Positions 50,836-63,374 of a stretch of 64,000 nt of DNA are shown here, piece by piece. The DNA comes from Lepeophtheirus salmonis (lineage: Eukaryota > Arthropoda > Copepoda > Siphonostomatoida > Caligidae). The first letter of the stretch is position 1. Every line of letters begins with the position of its first letter. The notes below the pieces were generated by a model, which did not search any database, was not told where the DNA came from, and worked only from the letters and a program-made list of their open reading frames with translations. The DNA lies in the NCBI RefSeq assembly GCF_016086655.4, contig NC_052134.2, positions 8,928,001-8,992,000 on the forward strand, in the 5' to 3' direction. The translations under genes and the position numbers were made by a program.

Positions 50836-53800
50836 GTAATATTTTATTTGTAGAAATTGGTTGAATGCCAGCATATACGTAGTAAGATTAAAATCTTACG
50901 CCAAACTAACATTAAAACTCGAGAGCTCTGTACCATATACGATATACATATGCGACAAGCTTATAAATGTAACAGAAAGGATTGTTACTGTTAACAGAAT
51001 ACATCTTGTAATTTAGCCTTCAACAACTTTTTTCCTATTCTATTATTTTCTAAAAACAGTCTTTATCCTCGTTCAAAAGCTAATACTAAGTGACAAAATA
51101 AGGACCACGTGATATAATAATTGGCTATAAGATTACATATTTTATCCACATTAAATTCTAGAAATATAATGATACAACCTCTATAAATTAGAAACGTGAA
51201 TTTTGCGGATGGAAGAAAAATAATATAGTTGAAGGCATCTATGTTACTATAAAAGTGACATCTTGCAGGGAAACAAGTTTTATTCATAGCAGCTAAATTT
51301 AGGTAAATATTGATCTTACTGCCGTCATTTTGTTTAAAACAAACTGAAAAAAATTAGCAAATGAGTGTTTAAATGGAATAAATAAACGGAAAAACTGTGA
51401 ACTGATGCTCTGATATATGTATACACATAGTGTATTTGACGGCTGAACTTATTTGTTTCTATTTATACCTATATTCAATACTCTATAATATTGAAGCATA
51501 TTTATTCATTAGTTATTTGTCGTTTATAATATTTAATTAATTCCAAGTGAAAAAATAATGATATTAATAATATGTTATCTCTACATTATGTGAGTATGCT
51601 GTACATAATATACCTTCAAGTTTCATGCAATTACCGCAACACTAAAGGTTGGTGCTTCTTATATGTCCTTTGTCTTAGATATGAGCTCTTTTCTCAAAAA
51701 TTTACAGGAGCGCACTGTATCGGAGCTGATAACACCTCTACTTGTTCTTTGTACAATATGCTTGACGTCTTTGTAAAAATATAATCTTGTTCTTACGCTC
51801 CAAATCAACATAATGTTGGAGAAACAATATCATAAGGGAATGTACTAGTTAATTCTTGTATTCTACATAGGAAAAGTTCTGTCTGAGATGAAAAATCTGT
51901 CAATATTGTTAGAAACATAAAAAAATTCTAAATTAGTGTGAAAAACATGACAATAAATGAATTTCAAAGAAATTTTAGCAAAAAGAGAGTTTGAGTCAAT
52001 AATGATCTGTTAACAAAAGGAAAGGTTTACAGTTAAAACTTGATAAGAATGTATACTCATTTTTAATTTTTTTTTCATTCTTTTTACTGGGACCCATGCA
52101 ACTTGTAGATCTGAGTTTGCTTTTTGTCTCACTAATGGATAAATTTGCTTTCTAGAAAATGACCGAATGTTGTATGATAATGTCAAGGTTTTTTATATGT
52201 ATGAATAATCACTTAATAACGTAATAAATAAATAGGTTAATTATTTATAACGATCGATGGAACGAATGTTTGATGATAATATCTTGTTATGATGAATAAT
52301 AAATTAACCTTATATGTTTTTATTGTTATGTAATTCACACAATTTATCTATAAGTAAAAAAGTGACATCTGATGGGTGGGGCCCCCACCCATCAGATGTC
52401 ACCTAGTCAAGGAATATATCGTCACTTAATTTATTACTATGATGCTGTTGAGTTATAATAGTGGAACAAATTAAAGACTTTGAATAAAATTGTTAATTTT
52501 GTAATTGTTAATTATGATATAACTAAAAAAAAAAATCCATGTCGGCTTAAACCATGTTTCAATGACGACGCAGTGCATCAAGATGATCTTGCAGGATAAT
52601 ATGTAAAGGATAAAATATGTGGTCGTAATTATTATTTTATAAACATTTTCAGCGACCTTTAAAAAATATAAGAAATAACAAACATGAATCTATTTTCTAA
52701 TGTAAAACTACAAAATTGAAAGGGAAAATTTTTCCTCCTTGAATTTTTTTGCCATTTGAGAAAAAACTTTGGTTTGATTTACATTGCAATAGTCCTCAAC
52801 ACTTTGCCACAGGATGTAAATTTTAAAACGTAACTTTTATAACTCCTCCCACTTTTTCACTTTTTTAAGTGACCTGTTTGCTGTTGAATTTATTCTTGCT
52901 GACGGAGATGCAAATACATGATTCAAATTGTGTAATGCCACAAACAGAGACAATGTCCTCAATCTACGTCAATTCATTACAGTTTGGCAGATGTTAAAGT
53001 CGACAAGAATATTTTCTGAATTTTAATAAAAATGAGCAGCTCTATTTTTTTACTGTCCTTTTGTTAAATTTAATTTTGTTTAATTTTTAAATGACTACAT
53101 TACTTGATTGTAAAATAAATTTACTATTATTGGAATTGAAGTTAATAAAAGTTTGGTGGAGCTAGTATATTTTTCAAAAAATTGCCAACTATATTAAAAT
53201 TGAGTTTGTTTACAATTTAACACAACCAGTCATCTATGATTTTTTGGGAATCTAAATTTCATGACTACAACCGAATCGTGGTTATTAACCTACTTGGAGT
53301 ATTTTCCAAAAGCCTCACTCATGGACCGGGAGTTTATTTTAAACTTTTTTGAGGGGACCCAGCGTATTTCGATTTGCTTCAAGCCTGGCTGACGCTAAAA
53401 CTAACCTGGTATCCGTTATTACCATTATTGCTACCAAGATTAGGATTTGCTCAACGTTTATAAAGTTTTGCATAGTTCCCTGCAAAAGATAGGCCAGCCC
53501 CTTCTATTTCTGTAATTCACAGTGACACAACTTAACTTCCTTTTTTATAATGTATGTTAATCAGGCTGTAGAATTAGTAGTGGAGTGGGCGTGGTTTCAT
53601 TCTGGGGGCCAAATTCTTAAAACTTTCTTGGATATATAGTCAGTCTTTATTATAAGTTGGAATAATGAAAAAACATCCGTTTTCCTGTCGACAATATATA
53701 TTATATTGAAGTTATTTGAAAACAAATAACTCCACAAATAATTATCCTAAATACCTATAATTGATTCTCCTAGATCTGATGCTGTACAATCATTTTGAAT

Positions 53801-55120
53801 TGATGCAATTTGGACCAATATAATCAAATTAATTAATAAACATATTTTGATAAAATCCAAATTGATTATGGGAAAAGATTTTTTTTTCTAAATTAATTAA
53901 CTATAAAATATACCATACTCTTTATAACATGTTTTGCAAATGTTTACATGTAATAATGATTAATATACATATAGGAATATAAATCTACTCAAATATTTAT
54001 TGAATTACATATATACGACCATTTATGAACAAAGTAGGTGTTGAAATGTATTTGATTGAACATTTGATAAATTATGTTATTATAACATATAGGAAAGTTG
54101 CTTTAGATACATACAAAAAACATTCACTCGTATGTAAATTGATATCAAAAATCAATTATTTATTTCTTTTCAATCAGATAAACTTGTACACTCTTTTTTT
54201 TTAGCTATAAGACTTATTTTTTTCAAGAGTATAAAAGATTTGTACATAAAAAAGATTTTTTATTTTTAGAGAAAGAAAAGTGTCTAACATTCTATTTCTA
54301 TTTGTTTAAACATAACATAAAATTTTCTTGTCAATTAGTTTGTTTTGTTTCTTGAAATAATATTATATTTTTTTTTTTACAAAATGAAAAACCAAGTTTA
54401 CTTTTCTTCAAAGGTTTTTACTTGTATTTTTACTTAGACGTAACATACAATTTAGAATACCGTTCTTTATACAGTATCCGACAACAATCAAATGTAATCA
54501 AGCAAGTTTTATAAGTCAGAAAACATATACGTATTTTTTTAATAATAATAGTACATATTCAAAATAAAAGGTTCAAAAATAATAATAGATAGATGACGTC
54601 TCCAGTTGTACTTATACTCAATAACCCATATCTTTGGCATTTTTATACACAGTGATATTTCTTTGTTTGTCTTTACAATACTTTTCATTTAGAGGTTTTA
54701 GAAGGATATTTTTTAAGCACAGAGATGTAAAATTTACTAAAAACAGGTTATAACCGACAATTTTAGATGCTTTAATGATAACTTGTTGACGATGACATAA
54801 TTTCCTTCAACATGTTGGTTTTACGGAATCATCATATTCCAACTACACGACTTGGGCAAGTTACTTCAATTAAGATTGTTTTTACGACACCAGATCTAAA
54901 AGAATGAATTATAGCTATTTCAAATGATTATTTGTGGATTTATTTTTATGCAAATAATTTACAAATTCAAGTTATGAAAATGAATTCAAAAAATCGTTTT
55001 TTGTGTATAATAAATTAAAGCAAGTAACTGATATTTAGAAATTGCGCCAATAAACACTCAGAGCTACACTGCAATTAGTTTAATTATTTTTTTTATTATG
55101 TCAAACCTTATATTGTTAAT
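50836..55120. other. A/T-rich stretch with no recognised gene
   Basis: Contains the palindrome at 52,362-52,402. A 70-codon ORF at 51,572-51,784 includes a possible short exon after an acceptor at about 51,708, but I cannot support it further. A more GC-rich part at about 53,220-53,640 looks like an old insertion without recognisable coding content. The rest is noncoding. Confidence 0.5.
52362..52402. repeat. Perfect 41-bp palindrome, GC-rich
   Basis: Left half 52,362-52,381, one central C at 52,382, right half 52,383-52,402. The 20-base halves are exact reverse complements and more than half G+C, in surroundings of about 25% G+C. Similarity ends abruptly at both edges. A hairpin with a one-base loop would be under strain, so a cruciform or a dimeric binding site is more likely than a transcript hairpin. 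Confidence 0.95.
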
Positions 55121-55419
55121 ATTTATTTCGACAGCAAACGCACGTTCAATACTAATCCATCACTAATAGCAACTGACTGTATTTCCGAAAAAACTTTGGA
55201 ATCTGACCTCCACAATAAAAACTACATCTACCTCTTTACTACTTCTAAACCCTGATATAACCATGCATTAAAAAAAACCGATTATGAAGCAGCACCCTGT
55301 ATTACAGAAACAGGAGTGGCTGGCCTAATTATTTCGGGGTTCCATGAAAACGATATAAAGGGTGGGCAAATCCTAGTCTAGAAAGCAATACGGGTAATAA
55401 CTGAGACCAAGTTGGTTTC

Positions 55420-55870
55420 AGCGTGAGCGGGGCTTGAAGCAAAACAAAATACGCAGGCCTTCTTCCAAATATTTCAAAATAAACTCAGATACTCCAAGCA
55501 AGTTAAAAACCACTGATGCTACTTTAACAAGCATATATGCCCCTACCAAACCAATAACGTGGGCATATTGGTTGATTAAGACTACGGTGAGACCACCATG
55601 CTGGTTAAAACACACTTCCAACACATTAAAAAACATTTAACCCCTCTTTAAATACTTCAAAATGAACAAAGAACCCATGGGACATATGATTTGAAAGTAT
55701 CTGGTGGGGCTGAAACGTTGTGTCATTTGGTGATGGTGGTTTTTAACCCGCGTGGTGTACCTGTCATAGTCTTAAACACCCCATTGCTTGAGGTTCCTTT
55801 TGAAGTATTTAGAGGGCTTTAATTTTTGTAAAGTGGCAGTGGTGGTTTTTACCCTGCTTAGTGGCTCAAC
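55420..55870. repeat. Cluster of inverted copies of a short unit
   Basis: Imperfect copies of one module occur on both strands: minus at about 55,460-55,520 and 55,560-55,615, plus at 55,733-55,817 and 55,835-55,865. 55,642-55,663 also pairs with 55,797-55,817. The common features are a 'ggtttttaaccc' block and a 'tttgaagtatttagaggg' block. Translated, the copies give related strings such as VVFNLLGVSEFILKYLEEGL (minus) and FNPRGVPVIVLN (plus), so the unit may derive from a coding repeat. The 68- and 72-codon ORFs here are by-products of this structure. Confidence 0.5.
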
Positions 55871-55929
55871 AATTACACAAAACAAGTTTTGGGATGAACT
55901 ATTATGATTTTGTTTGTAAATGGTGGGAT

Positions 55930-56035
55930 ATTTTTACATTGTCAATTTTCAACACTGGCAATTTTCAGTGTTGCAATTTTCCCAACTGCAATTTTATCAA
56001 TGACAATCTTCTCGAGGCCAATTTTCTATGCACGA
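55930..56035 (+). repeat. Degenerate 'caattttc' repeat
   Basis: The word 'caatttt' recurs about every 15-20 bases, six to seven times (for example 55,939; 55,958; 55,974; 55,990; 56,021), with varying bases between. It produces two overlapping ORFs of 62 and 78 codons that I do not regard as genes. Confidence 0.5.
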
Positions 56036-56844
56036 TTTCAAAACAATAAAGAGGATATTAGATTCTTTTACACTGTTAATTTTAAAAAAAATTTCAAAAG
56101 GAGTTCTGAAATGTTTTTTGAGTTTTTACTGATCGTGTAGGAGTAAATACCACCAGAATTAGTGAAAGGAACGCATAAATCCCATGTTCTATGGTTTAAG
56201 CAATATTTTTTCATTCGACTGTGAATCTGAGATGCTTTTTGAAATTTTGAATCACTTTTCAAACGGATTTTTTGCTTTTTTTAATCGTACAATTTAATTT
56301 TTGCTTATCAAATTCTTTAAGATGACAAGATGTCTTGTAATTCTTTGAAATTCTGGATAATTCCTTTTTTCAACGTGGCCTTGATTTTCTTGAGAAAGCT
56401 TATATATTGGCACTGGAATATCATTAGATTGAGGGATAGATTTTGTTAATGTACACATATTTGGATACACATTATGACTTTTATTTTTATTTGTAAATCA
56501 AAATATAATTTAGTTTAGCTTATAACTGCGAAAATTTCATCTGAGGAAAACTACTAGGTTTTATAAGGTAGTAGAATCGACCCGTTGTTTGAAAAATTGA
56601 TTCAAGGATCGAAACAATGAATAGATCCATTTACAATGCGTAGGAAATTTAAATATTTCAAATATAATTAGTAATTGCTTAATTTGAATTTGTATCAAGT
56701 ACAGATTTGATATTTTGATATAAATTATTATTATTTAATACGGAGTATGACGTCATTATCGTTACATTGAAATAGTAAACATTATTATGATAATGTTTTA
56801 TATTTGCTAGTAAACACTAAAAATCCATAAAATCGAAATTAAAA

Positions 56845-57140
56845 CATTGAATATTTTTCTATAATATAATCTTTAATATTCCTAATCACTATATAATATG
56901 AATGAGTTATATGGATCTAAAGAAAAGTATCTTTTCTCATAATTTTTTAGCCTAAAAATGGAAATATATCGAGTTCAGAACAAAATACCGAATCAATAAA
57001 AATATTTTTATAATCATAAAAAACCCTTTTATATCAATTTTATTACTCTTTCTTCAATTTGGTGATTGTCTTAATGATAAAAAATGACTCTGAACGACGA
57101 AAGTTTCGAATTATTATCATCTCAGATTTTTCTGAAAGCC
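56845..57140 (+). repeat. Dispersed repeat, copy B (partner at 21,310-21,620)
   Basis: Same orientation as copy A and about 75% identical by eye; about 35 kb away, outside the inverted duplication. The surrounding stretches 56,150-56,840 and 57,140-58,430 show nothing else that I can identify apart from an (AT)n run at about 57,706-57,725. Confidence 0.55.
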
Positions 57141-58436
57141 GATGCTCCAAATAAAAATTGAAATCATTTTTGGATTTTGCTATAAAAAATAAGTTACATT
57201 CTTATATATATATATTTATACCCTAACATCAACAAGTGAGCTCAAAAGATTACAGGGGGAATTATTCAAGTTGATGGCATCTTCAATAATAAACGAACAA
57301 ATTTTTTCTGGAAGTAATCTGTAAAATTTTTGCTCCATTTATTTTATTTTAGTGATACAATGAGACATCTATTATTTATGGTGAAGGGCACAATTATTAG
57401 TTGGCTTGGTTTATGTCTTAAGTAATCAGATTGGTTCATTACTCATTCAATGAAAGGAAAAAATAACTTTTATTGGAGGCAATAATAGCAAAAACACTCA
57501 CGATGACTTCTGCATGCAGATCAATGAATTCTTAAACAATGTTACATTTCATATTTTTATTGAATTGAAGGGGGCTTCTTCCCATCTTTAACCACTTTTA
57601 AATCTTTAATGAGTTTTTAAATCAATGGAGAAAATTCTATTCTTACTAATTTCTTTTTGTAATTTTAAAACAACTGTACAGTTTTATGCATGAGACCAAC
57701 TGTATAACAAATATATATATATATTTCCTGGCTTCATTTTTATCGGTAGAAGTTGTTCCCTTGTGTTATTTAACTTACAAGTTGAAAAAAAAATGGAACT
57801 TATATAATTTTTAAAGCATTGTATCTAAAACAATAAATACATGATTTTTGATCTATTGAAAAATAAGGTTCAAATTATTTAATTTCATAGCTTATTGGAA
57901 TAGATAATTTTTTTATCTTAATATTTTTTGCTTTTACTAAATAATTATTATTTATAAAAAAAGTTATTTTTTCTTTCATTTCATTTTGCAATGTTCCAAA
58001 ACAATATCTATTTGGCAAACTTCTTATCTTTTGTAACTAAAACAACGAAGAGAAAAATAGATTCACTACGATACAATATTATATAATTTGTTATATATAT
58101 TTTTATTTGTGTTTTGATAAATATATGTATGTACATGTTATATCGTATCGAATTTGGGTGTAAAAATTGTGATAAGGTTAGTGGATATATAAATACTTTA
58201 AATTCAAGTCAAGATGTATCTTATCCCATCTTATTTTCGCTTGAATAAATATTATATTTTGAATATTCAATATTGAGATCAATGAACATACAATAGGTAA
58301 TATTTAATTTAATTTGAGAAAAATATAGATGAAGATAAAACATATTTATATATATATATATATTAAAGGGAGGTGCAATGATCATACCCTTTATGACTGA
58401 TTTCTTTTATTATATTTGCTGTAAGTCCTCGCCTTA

Positions 58437-58560
58437 TTAACCCTTTATTAGTGAACTGGGATATTATAAACCCCTAAATTGATACAAAAAACTTCTTACT
58501 CCTTTGAATCTACATTTATTTGCCAATACGTTAGAATATGCTCTAAAAACATTAAATCTG
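58437..58560. repeat. Dispersed repeat, copy 2 (partner at 7,914)
   Basis: Begins TTAACCCTTTATTAGTGAACT and follows the 7,914 copy through 'actgggatatt' and 'acttcttactcctttgaat'. Like that copy it starts with TTAA then CCC. A third TTAACCCTTTACTTG is seen at 49,590 but does not continue to match. Confidence 0.45.
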
Positions 58561-58733
58561 ATTAAATGCAGTTCTGTTTAAATCTTGATAATGCTTTGTA
58601 TAGGATTTATTAGTACAGAGTGAGGACTCAAAAGTTAGAAAATTTGAAAAACCGTTTTTACTTCTACTTATTTTTATTTTGTGCCATTTTTATGTCAAAC
58701 TTTTGAAACAAAAGATGGGAATTTAACAATTCT

Positions 58734-59361
58734 CTACACATTTAATTTTAATAGCCCCCTCCGCCTTCTGAATGTTGGCTTCGATATGGGACGAAAAGTA
58801 GCACAGCTGGTATTGATGAAGTCCGAGGACAAGTTTTTCAACTCCTTTGCGATCACAACCTTCAAGGTATCGATATTCCGGTTTGAAGTCTTGTTTGCCT
58901 TGCCCTTCAAGATGCACCAAAAAGCAAAGTTCAGGGAGTTCATGTCATATGAGGACGAAAACCATAATTCTGCCGGTCATAAGGCAGCCATGTTCTCCCT
59001 TTAGAAATGCTGTATCATCTCAAACGTTTGTGCCGGAGCACCGTCTTGGATAAACACATAGCTATACCTGGGGAACGTGCACTGACAAGACATTGTACCT
59101 CAGGACTTTTTAGTAGACGTCCGTGTTGAATTGTCGTTGGACTTGAAGAAGTAGGAAGGGACATTGGATGCCATGAGGCATGACCTGAGTTGGATGTTTG
59201 GTCCTGAACCAAACATCCTTGACCTGAACTCTTGATTCAACCAGGAAGCAAACATTTCTCTTGTTCAAAACAGCGTCCACTGTGAAGATTTTCTTGATGG
59301 AGATCAACTTGTTCGTGGAGGAGATTGGACATCATCTGCCGTTTGCTTGTTGCTCAGACAT
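58734..59361 (-). pseudogene. Tc1/mariner transposase relic
   Basis: Minus-strand start near 59,361 (MSEQQANGR then a stop), followed by KIFTVDAVLNKRNVCFLVES, a TKHPTQVMPHG block, VFIQDGAPAQTFEMIQ near 59,025-59,055 with the catalytic Asp present, SYDMNSLNFAFW near 58,930 (normally SPDLNPLDFAFW) and a C-terminal SSDFINTSCATFR piece down to 58,734. Separated by at least three frameshifts and in-frame stops. The first catalytic region and the HTH are missing or unrecognisable. One of the better-preserved Tc1 relics here. Confidence 0.8.
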
Positions 59362-59469
59362 TTCCAATTGCACAAAAGCAAATAAGCATCAGCATTCAGC
59401 TTTTTCGAATGGCGCGGAAAACAAAATTATCAAACTTTTATAACTGAGACGAGACAGCCTGACAGGGGA

Positions 59470-61690
59470 TTCGAACTTTTGAGTTGTCGTCCTGTTCATT
59501 GGAGTGTGGGGTATGAAACTAACTTGAACCAAACCAAAATTGGACCTGATCACGACATGAATTTAGTTATTAGTAAGAATACACTGCAATATAATTTTTT
59601 TGTCCAGCTAGAAAATTAACGACTGCATCCGGCCAAAGCTTCTAGCCAGTTATAAAACTCCTCTAAAAATGATCAAAATTTCATGGAAAAAGAATTATTC
59701 CTAAATGTTTTTAAAAAAGACAATTTTATTAAAAGTTGTTCCTTTATTTTTCTTTATGATTTTTTTATTATTCTTATTTCAATATAATGACTAAGGCCAT
59801 ATATATAGAATACACTGACTGCAGGCGCTAGTGTCGCATAATACCATGCCAACTGTTTCATACTCCGATGTATGATATAGTTATACTTATATATTCTTTA
59901 AGCATAAGAAAAAAAGACATAGAAATATAAATTAGCAAAGCATAACTAATTCTCCGCAATCGCTGACGTCAACCTCTTCAATAAAAACTTCGTAACTCTA
60001 TATATTCTCCATGACTAAGGCGTAACACATAACCACAAAATGTAATACTGTTGCTATTACTTTTTATATAATAGATGCAATCTCATCAGAACTGTTGGAA
60101 AATTATTTTGTCCCCAAAATTTGCATAAATTGAAGAGTATTTTATATAGTTTTTATTAAGAATAACAATTTATTAATTTTACTATAAGAGTAACAAAATA
60201 TATTTCGTTGAATTCCCTAACATACCTTGCTGAAATTATGATAAATAAAGGATATACTTTTTATCAATATCTAATCTTCGTACAAGTATTTTAGCATTTA
60301 ATTGATATTTTCGAGTGCAAAATTGATAGAATAGATAAAAAAATGATACAACATTAAATTGTTAAATTATTATAATTTTCAAATCTTGATCATCTAATTA
60401 AATGTGATTTTTTTTCATAAAAAGGATGTTTACTAATGTAGGATTAATTTTTATAAAAAAACTTATTCCATGTATACTTTTCTACATTAAAAAAAATTAA
60501 TAAAATTTTAATAGAAAAATAATAAAATGATTAATTCTTCTTTATCTTTTTTTTTTTCACAACATATTAAAAAACTGAACTATACAAGTTTTTTTTTGTT
60601 ACAATAATATTCAACATCTTCTAATTATTTATATCAAGTAATACATCGATATAATATAATAAAGAATTACTCAAATGATTAAAAGACGACACAACACAAA
60701 ATCCATGGAAGGATATGAACCAATTTATTAACAATTTTCTTCAAAATTTGGATTTCTTATAATTTTTAAAAAGGTATTTATGATGTTGTTAAATTAATTG
60801 TAATTTGAAGACAGATTTAGGTCATAGGTTGTGGTTTGGGCATTGTTGTTTTCTGCCCTTGATTTGAATAAATACTTGAAAATATTATGGAAAAAAACTT
60901 ACATTGAATTACTTCACAGTCATTAAATCAAACATTTTAATTAAAACCGCTTGTATTTTTGTCTACAAGGTCATTATTAATCCACATTACACTTATAAAT
61001 ACACACTCAAATAAGTAAATATACTAATAAATAAATGAAAAAAATTACATTTTAAACAACATAAGCAAGCATTATAGCTTACAGTTAATTTCACTTTTTC
61101 AGACCTTTAATATAAACAGCTCATCAGTGATATAAATTGATAACAAAAAAAAACACAGACGCACAACAAAACAGACATGGATCAGGACGAAAATCAAGCC
61201 GATAAGATAATATCAGGGTAAAAGTTGGTATAGTTGAGACAACAACTAAAATCGAAGACATCTAGTACATATAATTAAAATTATATAGAAACGAAAACGT
61301 ATAGGAGAACTAAACTAAAAAAGGATTTAAAAGTAAACATTTAGAAATAAAATAAAAGAAAGGGATGCTGTCCCAGAGACACAATTTCCATTTAAAAGTC
61401 TTAATGCAGTCCGTCTTAAAAGTTACCACAATCCCACAAGAAAAGTAATTGCTTCATAACCTTGCTGGGATGTTTTTTGTATTGCCTGATAATCAATTCC
61501 ATGGTCTTGTAGTGTCTTTTTGAGGCAAAAGGAAATTACTTAATTAGAGCATCGGCATATTCCCATCTTGAGGCCTGCAGTCGTGGAATCTTGAATGAGA
61601 ATGCAGTGTATCTCGATGCAGCAAGTAAATTAATCTTCCTCAATTCCACGCCACAAACGATCGATCCCTCAGTTAGTTTTTATGCTATGA
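59470..61690. other. A/T-rich stretch with one dispersed repeat
   Basis: Holds copy 3 of the dispersed repeat at 60,290-60,450. Nothing else is recognised. 61,370-61,690 is more mixed in composition and may belong to the LINE relic that follows. Confidence 0.5.
60290..60450. repeat. Dispersed repeat family, copy 3
   Basis: Matches the later part of the copies at 8,231-8,460 and 12,376-12,600: 'taattgatatttt' then 'gagtgcaaaat', and near the end 'cataaaaaggatgttta'. The first part of the repeat is missing. Confidence 0.4.
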
Positions 61691-61699
61691 ACCCTTGCA

Positions 61700-62150
61700 A
61701 TTACTTAACACTGATTTTAAAGCCGCCTCCTCATTGTAGCAACGATTTTGACTGAAGGGTAACCAAAACAACGCTGTGTCCTTTAAATTGCCTTTGTCAG
61801 TAATTTTTATATTTCAACTTATCTGTTCTCTCAAAATTTCCAATGCAGGGCACTCTACGAAAGCATGCACCTCGTCGATAAATAACTTAATATACATTTT
61901 AGGGTGTAATAGGTATCAAGTTATATACATAATTTGTGTTTTTGCCTTTTTTTTAAGGAGTAACATAATTCTTTCTTTCATTTCTTCGGAAAGATATTGT
62001 TGTTGTAAGGTTTCGTTGAAGTAGTTGATTAAAATAGGGATTCTATGAGGAAATTTTTAATAAAATTCTCCATTTATTCCAAAGGAGCCCGGGGATTTTT
62101 GATCTCTTAATTTTTGTTTGTGTATTCATATACTTTTTTAATTGTAAATT
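61700..62150 (-). pseudogene. LINE reverse transcriptase relic with internal deletion
   Basis: On the minus strand, starting near 62,097, KSPGSFGINGEFY matches the opening block of L1/Tx1-type reverse transcriptase (KSPG.DG...EFY), followed by NYFNETLQQQYLSEEMKERI and MLLLKK. Soon after, at about 61,880, IKLFIDEVHAFVECPALEIL resembles the later YADD and following helix region (the DD reads DE). The palm motifs that should lie between are missing, so about 400 bases of the gene were deleted. Frame breaks occur throughout. Confidence 0.6.
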
Positions 62151-62159
62151 CTTGTAGTA

Positions 62160-63370
62160 AGTTTTTTCCCCCTGTTTTCTAGATAATTTGAACTTGAAAT
62201 CAATTTTTTTAATTTTTAGTAGCTATGCTTTAGTAAAATAAATATTATATGTTTGGTCAAATATGCCGTCATTTGAATTATTTATTATCCTGGTATCACA
62301 GCAGGTGACTATGTCAGGATAGTTTAGGTCACTAAAATAGTCGTAAAATCTTTTTTACATACTCCGAAATTCCATTAACGTTTGCACTCAGTACTCTTGT
62401 ACATATATTCTTAATATATAAGGGTCCTACTTTTGTTGTCTTTTTAGTACATATTATTTGTATTTAACTCCAATATTAGTGTCTATCATTTGTATCAAGT
62501 TGTATTCGTTGCAGATTTTATTGCCTATTTTATTCTTAAAGTTATTTCATATGGTTTAATCAAGATTTATTGAAAATTTGTACATTTTTTTATGTATTAA
62601 AAATATTTAAATTTGAGCCAAAATATGGCCTTTCCTTTAATAATTTTCTGATGTAGTTTATGACGTAAATGAAAATGTAGATAATTTATTTGTAGAAATA
62701 AAACTAAATATTGTAGGATTTTTATTAAACATGTTAATTTGTTTATGTATTTTACAATATAGATGAATAAAAAAAAAAAATGGTTATCTTAATGGGAGAG
62801 CAATATACATAAGTAACTGACTCCATTTTAAATGTGTAACTCGCAAAATTTTAAGAATAAAACAAAACACATAAGGCCTTAATTGAGTAAATATAATGGT
62901 CATAATTTATGCAAAATATAAAAAAATAAACCCCTCTGATTAATATTGTAAATTCTATCAATGCAATCTCTAACATATATAACGAAGCAGTTGACCAACA
63001 ATGAATAACTCTGTTAGCTAGGTAAATAGATTTAATTAGTAAAAAGTGCATCCGTTTTAATAACCATAGGAAGTTTTTGTTTATTCTTTTATTTAGTAAT
63101 TTTACGCATATGTGCACTGTATATTCATATATTAATTTATTTCCTAATGTATCTAATTAGTTCGATATATATTTATGTAATTGTATTATAGTATCTATGT
63201 AACTTATGACTTATTTCATAATTAAATAAATCTCTAGACAGAGTGGGGACCCAATTATGGAGCAGCATTTCATTAAAATTTTATCACCGTTATTTTAAAC
63301 TACAAGGTTTCATTATGCAACCAAACGACAGATGAAACAAAAAAAAACCTTTTTTTGTTTTATCCCATAT
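62160..63370. other. A/T-rich stretch with no recognised gene
   Basis: An 88-codon ORF on - at 62,851-63,117 has a membrane-like composition (Leu, Ile, Phe and Lys rich) and no motif, so I give it no function. Nothing else was identified. Confidence 0.5.
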
Positions 63371-63374
63371 TTCT

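Noticed and set aside
57706..57725. (AT)n run
   Set aside because: Ordinary microsatellite in A/T-rich DNA.
59440..59500. tRNA-like B-box (ttcgaatcc on the minus strand)
   Set aside because: The pairing needed for an acceptor stem and a proper A box are absent; it lies at the edge of a Tc1 relic.
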